From: JAIEPT01 sp038217425
GTDB lineage: Bacteria > Planctomycetota > Planctomycetia > Gemmatales > Gemmataceae
Assembly: GCA_038217425.1 (NCBI GenBank)
Contig: JBBQPM010000100.1
Coordinates: 1-24,940 of the forward strand
Reading direction: 5' to 3'
Length of the DNA: 24,940 nt
The notes under the pieces were generated by a model. It was not told the DNA's origin, searched no databases, and saw nothing but the letters and a program-made list of their open reading frames with translations. Positions 1 through 8,941 of the stretch are shown here, in pieces. Each line of letters begins with the position of its first letter. The stretch's first letter is position 1. A program made the translations under genes and the position numbers.

Positions 1-1
1 G

Positions 2-24
2 CCCCTCTCCCGGGGGGAGAGGGG
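2..24. repeat. GC-rich perfect hairpin
   Basis: A 10-base arm (cccctctccc, 2-11) is followed by a ggg loop and its exact reverse complement (gggagagggg, 15-24). No T-run follows on either strand, so it is not a clear intrinsic terminator. Pyrimidine-rich palindromes of this kind occur between genes in large planctomycete genomes, which makes a dispersed repeat or mRNA-end element plausible. The rest of 25-272 shows no gene I can support. Confidence 0.5.
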
Positions 25-272
25 AGAAGATAGCGCTGTAGTACTAATGGCGAGAGTGACGTTCGCGGTCGGCGCCGGCCTCGGGACGTTAGCCTTCGGA
101 ACGGACGTGGCGGCAAAGGTTTCCTAGCGAAGGAGGCGTGAGTTATGCCGGAGTTTAGTAACCCTCGCATAAAAAAGTCAGCGTCGGGCGATTTCTTCGG
201 CGTGCGGCTCTGGTGATTCGAGCGTGGACTGGGTTGATGGTTACGAGCAATCGTCGTACGTGCAACAACGCG

Positions 273-2126
273 TCACGAGACAGTGATCGCGTCATGATGG
301 ATCGGCGCGGCGATGCCCGCGGAAGTCACCAACTCCGTAAAGGCGCCGCCCTTAGTACAAAGTTCGGAATACGTTCCCATCTCCGCAATTTTACCGCCCT
401 GGAAAACGTAGATTCGATCCGCGTCTAAAAGTGTCGAGAGGCGATGGGCCACCAGGATTACCGTGCGATCCTTACGGGCCAACTCAATGGCGCGCTGAAC
501 GTGTTTCTCGCTGATGTTGTCAAGCGCCGAGGTTCCCTCATCGAGAATCATGATCGGCGGATTCTTGAGGAAGACGCGCGCGAGCGCGAGGCGCTGATGT
601 TGGCCCACGGACAAATTGCGGCCACGCTCCTTGACCGACGCCTCATACCCTCCCGGCATTTGCATGATGTCGTCGTGGATACACGCCTTCTCGGCCACCT
701 CGCGAACGGCTTGGTCGGTTGCAGACGGGGCGCCGTAGCGAATATTCTCGGCAATTGAGCCGGCGAAGATAAATGGCGATTGACTGACGTAGCCCACGAG
801 CCGGCCGATCGCTTCGCGCGAGACGCATTCGAGCGGCACGCCGCCGATCTCGACAAGGCCGGCCGTGGGGGCGGTCAAGCGCAACAGCACTTTCAGCCAG
901 GTCGTTTTGCCGCAGCCGGACGGGCCGGCGAGCCCGATGGTTTCGCCATGTTTTACTTGCATCGATACGCCATCGAGGGCGCGTTTAACGCCATTGGCGG
1001 CCGTGAACTCGACAACCAGCGCTTCGACTTGGAGTAGGGTTTCGCCCGAAACGACCTTTGGCTCACGAACTTCAACGGGCGTAAACGAGCGATCTGCAGG
1101 TTGATTGAGCATCTGTAGGAGATCCGAGACGGCCAAACTACACTCGTGCCCTTCGTCTAAGCCTCGATGGATTTCGTTGATAGGGCTCATCACGTTGCCG
1201 AACAGAAACGAGAATGTCAACACGTCCCCAAAGGTGATCTCGCCATGAATGGCCAAGTATGCGGAGAGAACCAAAACAAGGATGTGGAAGAGCCCTTGAT
1301 TGAGGGCCTTTGCGCAGCTGAAATAGGACATTTGCACATGGTGTTTCAGTTCCATGGCCCGGCGTGCTTCGGCGACGCGTTCGACTCGGTGGACTTCGTA
1401 ATCGTACGTGTTTGCTGCACGGACGTAATCCAGACCCCCCAACTGTTCGACCACCGTGCCATCCATTTCTTCTCGGCTTGCAATAAGATTTAGGCGCACG
1501 CCTTTTTGCGAACTGAGCTGCCGAAGTGTGAGAAACAGTGCAATCGGAATGACCCCGCTCATGGCCAACCCGAGCATCAAATTCTTGCCGAGCACAACAG
1601 AAAGGGCGAAGATCCCAGTAAGCAGGGGCGGCAACAGATCGAGAAACATGAGCCTGATGAAGCGCACAAATCCGAAGACGCCGCGGCTAATGCGCCCCTG
1701 GATGGCGCCGACCTTGTCTTGAGAGAGCGCGCTTAGATCGAACTTCATTAGATGCGAGAATAGCTCGACGGTCATCTTCTTTTCGATGGCAGTGCAAGAC
1801 CGTTCGACGACGTACGAGCGGAGAACCTGGATCGCTTCCCGAGCAAGGAAAACACCGGCGATCATCGCGAGATAGATGGCCACGACGCGGTACATCAAAT
1901 CGATCGATCCTTGGCCGCGGGATTGCTCCTGAATGCCGTCAAGCATGTAGCCTTGCAGAACGGGAAACAGAGTGTTACAGACGCTCATCGCACACATCAA
2001 AAGAAGCGCAATGCCAAGCGCAATTCGATCATGGCGTGCGACCAGCTTCCACACGCTCCAAGCATGCGCAGAGATGAGGCAAACTTCCGTCCAGAAGCTT
2101 GTTTTATCCGCTGAATTTGTATCCAT
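273..2126 (-). CDS. ABC exporter, fused membrane and ATPase domains
   Basis: This 617-residue protein is a half-transporter of the MsbA/peptide-exporter type that would work as a homodimer in the inner membrane. Residues 35-320 form the transmembrane domain, with hydrophobic segments near 36-60, 85-100, 160-200 and 280-315. The C-terminal ATPase has a Walker A motif (GPSGCGKTT, about residue 400), a Q-loop (YVSQSPF), a signature LSVGQ (about 503; the usual LSGGQ has one change), a Walker B with catalytic Glu (MILDEG, about 525) and an H-loop (AHRLST, about 559). All ATPase residues are intact, so it should be active. There is no C39 peptidase domain. The substrate cannot be read from sequence. 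The Shine-Dalgarno sequence before this ATG is weak. The upstream divergent methyltransferase and small ORF suggest a small export cassette, but this is speculative. Confidence 0.92.
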   Translation of the reverse strand: MDTNSADKTSFWTEVCLISAHAWSVWKLVARHDRIALGIALLLMCAMSVCNTLFPVLQGYMLDGIQEQSRGQGSIDLMYRVVAIYLAMIAGVFLAREAIQVLRSYVVERSCTAIEKKMTVELFSHLMKFDLSALSQDKVGAIQGRISRGVFGFVRFIRLMFLDLLPPLLTGIFALSVVLGKNLMLGLAMSGVIPIALFLTLRQLSSQKGVRLNLIASREEMDGTVVEQLGGLDYVRAANTYDYEVHRVERVAEARRAMELKHHVQMSYFSCAKALNQGLFHILVLVLSAYLAIHGEITFGDVLTFSFLFGNVMSPINEIHRGLDEGHECSLAVSDLLQMLNQPADRSFTPVEVREPKVVSGETLLQVEALVVEFTAANGVKRALDGVSMQVKHGETIGLAGPSGCGKTTWLKVLLRLTAPTAGLVEIGGVPLECVSREAIGRLVGYVSQSPFIFAGSIAENIRYGAPSATDQAVREVAEKACIHDDIMQMPGGYEASVKERGRNLSVGQHQRLALARVFLKNPPIMILDEGTSALDNISEKHVQRAIELARKDRTVILVAHRLSTLLDADRIYVFQGGKIAEMGTYSELCTKGGAFTELVTSAGIAAPIHHDAITVS

Positions 2127-2381
2127 CGGACCAACCGACCCTTGCGATCTGGAGATACCTTGAGTCCGAATGCATTGCGAAGTTTGTTCGCCGCGTAGCG
2201 TTGGAATTGCCCCATGAACGTACCGCGGAAAATAGAAGGTTATGACCTGAGGCGATCAAGCGTTGCAGTGTGCTCGTGCGCTTGCGGCAGCAGTGGAAAG
2301 CGGATTCGCTCCTTGCAATCGGACTGCATATCGCCGACGAACATCGCCGATCCGTAGTCCTTGCGATCCTGTCTCACGCCT

Positions 2382-2606
2382 TCATTGGAGGCTGCGCTCA
2401 CCAAATGCCGTGGTTGACTTCTGATTTACCGGTGCGATCTCGGAGCCGATTTGCCGTTCCCGAGGTTCGACGGTGAAGAGTCGATGGTTGGCCATCCTGG
2501 GTGTATTATTCACTTCCTTTATCGCTTCTGGGAGACTCGGGGCGGCGGATAGTTCGCCGCGACGGAGCGAGTTCCACGGCTCATCGACTAGCTGGGTCGC
2601 ATTCAT
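2382..2606 (-). CDS. possible 74-residue peptide
   Basis: A 74-codon reading frame starts MNATQLVDEPWNSLRRGELS and ends FGERSLQ. Its main support is a strong ribosome-binding site, GGGAG, eight bases before the ATG, and its position upstream of and in line with the ABC exporter (255 bases between them). The product is hydrophilic with no signal peptide, no cysteine and no double-glycine leader site. I do not recognise a family. It could be a peptide precursor, a small regulator, or chance. The 255 bases up to the exporter contain only an overlapping short frame that I do not trust. Confidence 0.3.
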   Translation of the reverse strand: MNATQLVDEPWNSLRRGELSAAPSLPEAIKEVNNTPRMANHRLFTVEPRERQIGSEIAPVNQKSTTAFGERSLQ

Positions 2607-2916
2607 CGTGTTCTCCCAATGAAGGATTTGCGCTCAAGGGCAAACGATCGCCGTCCTTCGAAGGCACAGTGATCTCGACGGTATACGGATTCCGGACAAG
2701 TTTTAGCAAACGCCATGCCATTAATGCTCGTGACAAGTGTCGATCATCCCGAAAGTTAGCGGGCGACTGGCGCGAGGTTTGCTTTACTTTTGGCGTTCTT
2801 CCCCGTCCAGTTATGGAAAGGCACACGATGAATGCTGTGCACTGCCGTGTTCCCTAACGTAGTCTGTGCTCGTTTTCGATGCCTGATCATCTTGGAGATC
2901 GCGCGGAGGCATTCTA
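2607..2916. other. divergent intergenic region
   Basis: These 310 bases lie between the putative 74-residue ORF (minus strand) and the methyltransferase (plus strand), so promoters for both directions should be here. A weak sigma-70-like pair on the minus strand (TTGCTA, 18 bases, TATACC, about 2710-2680) is the only promoter-like signal I could find. No gene is supported. Confidence 0.3.
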
Positions 2917-3639
2917 ATGGGGTCCGAGAATCAAACTCAACGGTTGTGGTCGGCGTGTTGGAATCAATGGTTCGCGGAGCAATCCCTTCTTCGGCGCGGG
3001 GTGCGCTTTCGATCTGACTCTCCGACGGAAGTTTTGTCGAGCTATGAAGCGATGACCATCGAAGAGTTTGATTCGGTCAACGGCAGACAAGCTTGGGCGA
3101 ATGGACGCATTTTGCCGTCGATCCTTGCGGGGCGCTTGCCTTCTCGTTCTCTGAATGTGATCGATCTCGGATGCGGAACCGGCGCATCAACGCAGGCGCT
3201 CGCGGCCTGTTGCCCCAGCGGCACTCGTCTTTTAGCGATCGAACAATCCGCCCAACTCCTGGAGGCCGCGGTGCAGCGACAGTACACTCTTCGCGATGGA
3301 GCGAAATCCGCCGTTGCGTTCTCAAGACAATCGATCGCCGAAACTTGGCGGGGGCGCGACGGTCGTCAAGTCTCCGATAAGAGCGTCGATCTTGTGGTGA
3401 GCTGCGGGGTAATCGGCCACCATTTCAATATGCAAACAGCGATTCCAGTTTTCGAAGAGATTCGACGCGTTCTCTGCCCAGGTGCTTTTGCTTGCATTGA
3501 TGCAGGTCCAACGCTTTCGAAAGATGTTCTAAGTCAGTCCATGGCGTCCCGAGGTCTTCGCACAATCGACGAAAGAAAAAGTTGCCTTTTGGATCGCAAT
3601 TGCCAGCTTTTGTTCCAGCAATCCTCAGAGTTTATCTAG
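2917..3639 (+). CDS. class I SAM-dependent methyltransferase
   Basis: This 240-residue protein has the Rossmann-fold signature of class I methyltransferases. Motif I VIDLGCGTGASTQ lies at about residues 80-92, an acidic residue ends beta-2 (LLAIEQS, about 110), and motif post-I/IV is VDLVVSCGVIGHH (about 157-169). It resembles the Methyltransf_25/11 group, whose substrates are small molecules or peptides and cannot be predicted here. The ATG is preceded by GGAGG at ideal spacing, which supports this start. It is transcribed away from the ABC exporter and converges on the hydroxyproline-type operon. Length is normal for a stand-alone enzyme. No terminator is convincing in the 196 bases that follow, although a run of seven T occurs near 3764-3771. 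Confidence 0.85.
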   Translation: MGSENQTQRLWSACWNQWFAEQSLLRRGVRFRSDSPTEVLSSYEAMTIEEFDSVNGRQAWANGRILPSILAGRLPSRSLNVIDLGCGTGASTQALAACCPSGTRLLAIEQSAQLLEAAVQRQYTLRDGAKSAVAFSRQSIAETWRGRDGRQVSDKSVDLVVSCGVIGHHFNMQTAIPVFEEIRRVLCPGAFACIDAGPTLSKDVLSQSMASRGLRTIDERKSCLLDRNCQLLFQQSSEFI

Positions 3640-3835
3640 TGTCCGTCGGGATATGCGATTAACGCCGGAATTCCCAGGAGTTTTGGGCGAACTCGCGAAC
3701 GAAGATTGCAGGTCCGTCGTCCAACAAGACAAGCAAGGTATCGAATTTCCCAGAGAATAGGCCGTTTTTTTCAATCGGTCTCTTCGGACACAGCCGATGC
3801 ATGGTTGGCCGGCATGTTCGGAAGCAAGGCGATCG

Positions 3836-4792
3836 TCATACCCGAAGTTGCTGGTCTCGTTCGGGCCATTGGCTCCACCAGTTCTTGAAGAGCTGCCACT
3901 GCGTCCGTGCGAAATCGCGTTGAGAGCGGCTAAGGGCGTCATTTTCGTTGATCTGATGCTCGTACTCCGAATGCCCTTCCAGCACCATCAGGCACTTGTA
4001 GTAGAGGACCAGGTCCGGACCTTCGTCATAGGTTGAGAGAACTCGCAGTGCGTTGTCGAGTTCTTGCGCGCTCCGTCGAGCTTCCACGTCGCCGCGTGCA
4101 GCCTGCTCACAAAGCGCCATCAACTGCAGCACCGGTTTGGGCAACGCATTGCCGACGCCGGTGATCGCCCCGACCGCGCCGCAGCGGACGAAGCCATGAA
4201 AGACTTGTGTATCAACGCCGACCAGGAGCGCCAGTGTCGGGTCTCCGCTGGTGATATGCTCGGCGGCGTAGGTCAAGGACTGCGCGCCGCCGAATTCCTT
4301 GAAGCCCACCAAATTCGGATGCTCGCGACGCAAGTCGAAGAAGAGGTCGGCTTTCGTTTCGTAGCCATAGTACGGGCTATTATAGATGACGGCGGGAAGA
4401 TCGCCTCCCGCCTTGAGCACTCCCGAGAAATGCGACTGTTGAGCGGCGGCGGAGGTACCGCGTGACAGTAATCGAGGAATCACCATCAGGCCTTCTGCAC
4501 CGACTTTTTTGGCGTGGGCCGCATGAGCCGCGGCTTGCCGCGGACTTGGTGCGCCCGTACCCACGACGACAGGGACTTCAGCGGCAACGAGTCGCCGTAC
4601 CCCTTCCTGGCGTTGCTCATCCGAGAGCAAGGGCCAGTCACCCATGGAACCGCAATACACGACGGCTCTCATTCCGTCCGCGATGAGTGACTGGGCCGTT
4701 TCGACTAATGCGTCGAAGTTCGGCGTACCGTCGCGTGAGCACGGCGTCATCAGGGCGGGAATGCAACCTCGAAAGATGGAAATGTCTGGCAT
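3836..4792 (-). CDS. DHDPS-family lyase, probable 1-pyrroline-4-hydroxy-2-carboxylate deaminase
   Basis: A 318-residue TIM-barrel enzyme of the DHDPS/N-acetylneuraminate lyase family. Schiff-base Lys165 sits in GFKEFGG and the catalytic Tyr137 in YNSPYYG. Their 28-residue spacing equals that of Tyr133/Lys161 in E. coli DapA. The N-terminal RGCIPALMTPC, the VVYCGSMGDWPLL segment and the YNSPYYG...DLFF segment match, from memory, the paralogues found in bacterial hydroxyproline (lhp) clusters, which deaminate 1-pyrroline-4-hydroxy-2-carboxylate to 2-oxoglutarate semialdehyde. The usual lysine-biosynthesis DapA is less likely. I chose the ATG at 4792 because GAGG precedes it and family homology begins there; an upstream in-frame ATG at 4846 would overlap the previous gene. 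It is the last gene of the operon, 35 bases after the peptidase. 2-keto-3-deoxy sugar acid aldolase is the main alternative. Confidence 0.8.
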   Translation of the reverse strand: MPDISIFRGCIPALMTPCSRDGTPNFDALVETAQSLIADGMRAVVYCGSMGDWPLLSDEQRQEGVRRLVAAEVPVVVGTGAPSPRQAAAHAAHAKKVGAEGLMVIPRLLSRGTSAAAQQSHFSGVLKAGGDLPAVIYNSPYYGYETKADLFFDLRREHPNLVGFKEFGGAQSLTYAAEHITSGDPTLALLVGVDTQVFHGFVRCGAVGAITGVGNALPKPVLQLMALCEQAARGDVEARRSAQELDNALRVLSTYDEGPDLVLYYKCLMVLEGHSEYEHQINENDALSRSQRDFARTQWQLFKNWWSQWPERDQQLRV

Positions 4793-4827
4793 GCTTGTCC
4801 TCAATGGTGACGGTGGACGCCGCAAGG

Positions 4828-7737
4828 TCACGGGGCTGAACCCCACAGTTTCTCTACCAGCTCGAACATCGCCGGGTCGTGCTTCTTGAGCTCGTCGCGG
4901 GTGAAGGGAAAAAAATCATTGCGCGAGAAAAACGCTTCGGTCGTTTCGGCGAAGTATTCCATCGGACTCGTCAGCGCGTAGGCTTTTTCGAAGGTACTAG
5001 GTCTGCCGTTGCCAAGGCGGCGAACCACCTTGTCGTACCGACCCGAATCTTTTGCGCGGGCGAAGGCGGCCTGGATCTCTAGGTTGCCAAACCCTTTGGA
5101 GAGTTCGCGATCGTGGTAGGCGTGCGCCAACTCGTGGAGCGCGAAGTTCGGCATGCGACTCGTCTCTGCCCCGAAGATGCGGATGTTGGTAAATTCGATC
5201 GCCTTAGCCATCGTCGGATCGCGATCGTTCGCGCGGAGCCAACTGGCGCTGGAATGGTACTCCGCACGGGGGCCGACGCCGGTGTACTCCGGCATGAAGT
5301 AGAGCGGGACGTTTTGCAGCTTGAGCACGGCGGGTTTCGGCACGACGCGCGTGATTTCTTCCAGTTGCTTGTCCAGTAGTTCGATGGCCTTTGCGGTAAG
5401 CTTCGGTTCGGTCGCGAGAAGTTCCCGGCTGACGTGCAGGGTCCAGCCTCGTAGCGCACGTAATTCAAAGGTCGGTTCCCGAACAGGAGCGTGCGAAGAC
5501 TGAAGATTATTCTGAAGGTAGCGCGTCATCGTGTCCCACAAATGTCGTTCCGTGCTTGGGCCCTCCGTTACGGCATGCGATCGGTTGGGAAACGGGAGCA
5601 CGGTGAAGTGCTTCCCCTTTGCTATCAGCTCATCGATAAGGCGCTCGGTTATTTGGTAATGGCAATTATCGTCGCCGGTGCCATGAATGAGCAGCAAATT
5701 GCCCTGTAGTTTGCGAGCGTGGGTGAGGGGGGAGCCATCGCGATAACCTTTCGCGTTGTCCTTCGGCAGCCCCATGTACCGTTCTTGATAGATCGTGTCA
5801 TACAACCGCTGGTCGGCCACGGGCGCGATGGCGATCGCGGTGCGGTAGAGATCGGGGTAACGAAAAATGGCGTTGAGGCTCATGCTACCGCCGCCGCTCC
5901 ATCCCCAGGAGCCGACCCGCGTGGGATCGACGTACGGCCAGCGTTTGAGCAGCTCACGGACGGCCTTGGCTTGCTCTTGCGGGGCGAGAACGCCGATTTG
6001 CCGATGAACGCACTTGCGCCAAGCCCGACCGCGCGGAACGTTGGTCCCGCGATTATCGACGCTGGCCACGACGAAACCCTGCTGCGCCAGCATCCAGTGC
6101 CAGAGCCCGCGCGGGCCAGGCCAGGCGTCGCGAACCGTTTGGCCGTGCGGCTCGCCGTAGACGTGCATGACGAGCGGCAACTTCGCAGCGGAATCGATTC
6201 CCGCAGGCTTCATGCTCCAGCCGTCCAGCGTCAGGCCGTCGCCGATGTCCACACGCATGAAATCGATGTCCGGGCGTTTCAAAGCGGTGAGCTTGTCCCG
6301 CAGCTTCTTGTTGTCGGTCAACGTCTTGACCACGGAGTGATCGCCCAACCGCACCAGTTCGACGACCGGCGGCGTGGTGAAGTTCGACCAGCCATGGATC
6401 GCCCACTTGGCGTCGGGCGAGATCTGATACTTGTGCGTCCCCGACTGCTTCACGGGCGAAAGTTGTTCGCCGCCGCTGCCGTCCAGCTTCACACGGAACA
6501 GGTATCGCTGCGTCGCGTTTGCGGGTGAGGCAGAGTAGTAGAGCCAGCCTCCCGATTTATCGACGGCCTCGACGTCGATGACATCAAACTCGCCCTTCGT
6601 GATCGGCGCCAGAGGTGATCCGTCAACTGTCGCGCGATACGCATGACGCCAACCCGAGCGTTCGCTGAGCCAAAGAATGCTCTTCCCGTCATCCAACCAG
6701 CGTACCGGGTTTTCGTTCTCCAACCATGCTGCGTCGGTTTCGGTCATCACTGCCCGAGCTTTACCGCTTTTTGGGTCGGCCAGCCAGATGCGGAGTTCCG
6801 TCTGCAACCGGTTGAACTGCTGAACGAGAATCTGCGAACCATCCGGAGTCCAATCGGCGTGAGGCAGATAATGCTCGCGCGGGTCACCTTGGAGGTCAAG
6901 CCAGCGCACCGTTCCGCCTTTGACTGAAATTACGCCAAGGCGGGTGGCCGAGTTTTTCTCGCCGACCCTCGGATAGGCGAACGAGGTGATGCGCGGCATG
7001 TTGCTTTCGACGTTGTTCACCAGATGAAACTCGGAAACGCCGCGGGTGTCGAACTGCCAGAATAGTAAGTGACTGCCGTGGGGACTCCAGCGGAAGCAGT
7101 CGCGCAAACTCAATTCCTCTTCGTTGACCCAATCGGAAGTCCCGTTGATCAGGGTCTTCGAGCCATCGGCGGTTAATGTCGTGATTTTAAGGCTTCGCAG
7201 ATCCTGGATGTAAAGATTGTTCTCACGCACGAAGGCGACTTGCGACCCATCCGGCGATAGTTTGGCAAACATCAGCGTGGACGAAGCGGCGTTCCCACCG
7301 AGCTTCTTGAGTTCGCGCGATGCGACGTCAAGAATCCAGTAATCGCCTCGGGTATTACGACGCCAGACCTTCTTGCTGTTCGTATAGATCAGCAAAAGCG
7401 ACTCGTCCGCGGAAAATTCGAACGCCTCCACCTTGAGCGGTTCCTTCGCATTCTGGGGTATGAATGCGGCAGTGGGTAAGACGACCTCAGTTTTGCCAGT
7501 CGCTGGATCGATGCGGACGAGGTCTTGCCCCTTCGGGTCTTTTGCCTTGTCGAGGGTGAAGTAGGACGATGATCGCTGACTCCAGAAAATTGCTGGAACC
7601 GAATCGGTTTCGAACTCGCGAACGCCGAACAGGCGGTCGATGGTGAGGAGTGAATCCTCAGCGGCGACCGGGCCGATGGCGCAGGCCAGGGCTATCAGCA
7701 AGCCGAAAGACCAGATGTGCAATTTTCCGGATCGCAT
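4828..7737 (-). CDS. secreted dipeptidyl peptidase IV (S9B) fused to a zinc-peptidase-like domain
   Basis: This 969-residue protein begins with a signal peptide (cut near AA-ED, about residue 26). It has a DPP IV beta-propeller with the DWVNEEE motif (Glu206/207) that anchors the free N-terminus of X-Pro substrates, and an alpha/beta-hydrolase domain. The catalytic triad is Ser614 (GWSGGG), Asp689 (GTGDDN) and His721 (NRSHAV), with spacing like human DPP4 (630/708/740). S9B enzymes normally end about 20-40 residues after the His. Here about 220 more residues follow, carrying HELAH (868-872) and a downstream MEYFAETTEAFF (926-937), a zincin-like set of metal ligands. The protein is thus predicted to be periplasmic or exported, trimming X-Pro or X-Hyp dipeptides. 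The ATG overlaps the preceding stop as TGATG, implying translational coupling. A GTG one codon earlier is possible. Confidence 0.9.
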   Translation of the reverse strand: MRSGKLHIWSFGLLIALACAIGPVAAEDSLLTIDRLFGVREFETDSVPAIFWSQRSSSYFTLDKAKDPKGQDLVRIDPATGKTEVVLPTAAFIPQNAKEPLKVEAFEFSADESLLLIYTNSKKVWRRNTRGDYWILDVASRELKKLGGNAASSTLMFAKLSPDGSQVAFVRENNLYIQDLRSLKITTLTADGSKTLINGTSDWVNEEELSLRDCFRWSPHGSHLLFWQFDTRGVSEFHLVNNVESNMPRITSFAYPRVGEKNSATRLGVISVKGGTVRWLDLQGDPREHYLPHADWTPDGSQILVQQFNRLQTELRIWLADPKSGKARAVMTETDAAWLENENPVRWLDDGKSILWLSERSGWRHAYRATVDGSPLAPITKGEFDVIDVEAVDKSGGWLYYSASPANATQRYLFRVKLDGSGGEQLSPVKQSGTHKYQISPDAKWAIHGWSNFTTPPVVELVRLGDHSVVKTLTDNKKLRDKLTALKRPDIDFMRVDIGDGLTLDGWSMKPAGIDSAAKLPLVMHVYGEPHGQTVRDAWPGPRGLWHWMLAQQGFVVASVDNRGTNVPRGRAWRKCVHRQIGVLAPQEQAKAVRELLKRWPYVDPTRVGSWGWSGGGSMSLNAIFRYPDLYRTAIAIAPVADQRLYDTIYQERYMGLPKDNAKGYRDGSPLTHARKLQGNLLLIHGTGDDNCHYQITERLIDELIAKGKHFTVLPFPNRSHAVTEGPSTERHLWDTMTRYLQNNLQSSHAPVREPTFELRALRGWTLHVSRELLATEPKLTAKAIELLDKQLEEITRVVPKPAVLKLQNVPLYFMPEYTGVGPRAEYHSSASWLRANDRDPTMAKAIEFTNIRIFGAETSRMPNFALHELAHAYHDRELSKGFGNLEIQAAFARAKDSGRYDKVVRRLGNGRPSTFEKAYALTSPMEYFAETTEAFFSRNDFFPFTRDELKKHDPAMFELVEKLWGSAP

Positions 7738-8843
7738 CACGGCGTCACCTCCAACACGCGCGGGCCAATCGCATCGAAGCGCGGAGCGATTCCCAATCCC
7801 GGCCCCGTGCCAGCCTTCATGAAACCGTTCTCGCGCATAGGAGCTCCGGTCGCCGTGCTCACCGTGACATAGCTATTGAAGTCGGTGCTGGTGAAACGGA
7901 ACGCTTCGGGGGTGCTGTGTGCGAGATGCGCAATTGCCGCCGTAGTAATGTCGCTGCCCCAACTATCCTCCAGCGTCATGGCAATCCCCATTGAAATACA
8001 CAGGTCGCGCACCTGCTTCGTCTTGGTGAGGCCGCCCAGCTTGCTGATCTTCAGATTGACTACATCCATCGCCAGATCGGCCTTGGCTCGAAGCAGAATG
8101 TCGATTCCGTCGATGTTCTCATCTAGCACAAACGGGTGGTCCGTGTGTCGCCTGACCGCCAGGCACTCTTCGTAGGTTAAGCACGGCTGTTCGATGTAGA
8201 CGTCGAGATCGCGAACCGCCCGCACGACACGCATCGCCTCATGCTGCGTCCAACCGGTGTTGGCGTCGGCAACGAGGCGATCGGTTGGTTGAAGGATCGC
8301 CCGTACTTGACGAATGCGTTCGATGTCCTGATCGGCATCGCCGCCGACCTTGAGTTGAAACCGCGTGTAGCCTTCGGCACGATAGGTCGCGACGCGGGCG
8401 GCCATCTGATCGGCTGATTCCTGTGAGATCGCCCGGTAAAGCCGAACCGCCTCTCCGAACCGGCCGCCCAACAGCACACAAACGGGCAATCCGGTCGCCT
8501 GGCCGAGAATGTCCCAGCAGGCGACGTCAATGCCGCTTTTGACGTAGGGATGGCCCTTGAGGGCAGCGTCCATCCGCTGGTTGAGCTTGAGCAGTTCCCG
8601 CGGGTCGTGGCCGAGTAAATGTGGGGCGAGTTCGCGCAAGCCGGTCCGCACCCCCTCGGCGTAGGCCGGCAAGTAGAACGGTCCCAGCGGGCAGACCTCT
8701 CCGTAGCCGACCAATCCGTCGTCCGTTTCGACGCCGACGATCGTGCTGTCGAAGACAGCGACCGAATTGCCACCCGACCACTTGTAGCTGCCCTCGCGCA
8801 GCGGCAATTCGACGCGGTAAGCGAAGATGCGCACGATTTTCAT
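7737..8843 (-). CDS. enolase-superfamily dehydratase, probable cis-3-hydroxy-L-proline dehydratase type
   Basis: A 368-residue mandelate racemase/muconate lactonizing fold. The capping domain (1-125) contains FDSTIVGVETDDG and CPLGPFYLPAY. The barrel carries metal ligands Asp193 (VADANTGW), Glu218 (IEQP) and Glu242 (LDEN), and the acid/base lysines Lys165 (FQLKVGG) and Lys265 (NLKISK). The first position of the usual KxK is Gln163. The overall pattern, including YKWSGG and STDFNSYVT, resembles cis-3-hydroxy-L-proline dehydratases, which make delta-1-pyrroline-2-carboxylate. Sugar-acid dehydratase or hydroxyproline-betaine epimerase are alternatives. The start at 8843 is preceded by GGAG; an upstream in-frame ATG at 8924 adds 27 residues unlike the family. 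It is coupled to the peptidase gene by a one-base overlap. Confidence 0.8.
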   Translation of the reverse strand: MKIVRIFAYRVELPLREGSYKWSGGNSVAVFDSTIVGVETDDGLVGYGEVCPLGPFYLPAYAEGVRTGLRELAPHLLGHDPRELLKLNQRMDAALKGHPYVKSGIDVACWDILGQATGLPVCVLLGGRFGEAVRLYRAISQESADQMAARVATYRAEGYTRFQLKVGGDADQDIERIRQVRAILQPTDRLVADANTGWTQHEAMRVVRAVRDLDVYIEQPCLTYEECLAVRRHTDHPFVLDENIDGIDILLRAKADLAMDVVNLKISKLGGLTKTKQVRDLCISMGIAMTLEDSWGSDITTAAIAHLAHSTPEAFRFTSTDFNSYVTVSTATGAPMRENGFMKAGTGPGLGIAPRFDAIGPRVLEVTP

Positions 8844-8941
8844 ATTGCAGGACTCCCGGTTGTTCACCGATCGGAGGATGCCGGGACTGTAGGTAAGTGA
8901 CCCGGCAGAAGAATCAATAATCACTATTTCCGGGCCCTCGA

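Noticed and set aside
1997..2215. 72-codon minus-strand frame starting MGQFQRYAANKLRNAFGL, overlapping the exporter start.
   Set aside because: It looks protein-like at first, but most of it lies inside the exporter gene in another frame. It has no good ribosome-binding site. It may be a worn gene end.
3653..3760. 35-codon plus-strand frame after the methyltransferase.
   Set aside because: Too short, no ribosome-binding site, no recognisable features.
3836..4792. Assignment of the DHDPS-family gene as lysine-biosynthesis dapA.
   Set aside because: Segments such as VVYCGSMGDWPLL and the operon context favour a hydroxyproline-type paralogue.
5719..6528. 269-codon plus-strand frame opposite the DPP IV gene.
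   Set aside because: It is a shadow of the peptidase on the other strand; composition is Arg/Ala-rich and there is no domain or RBS.
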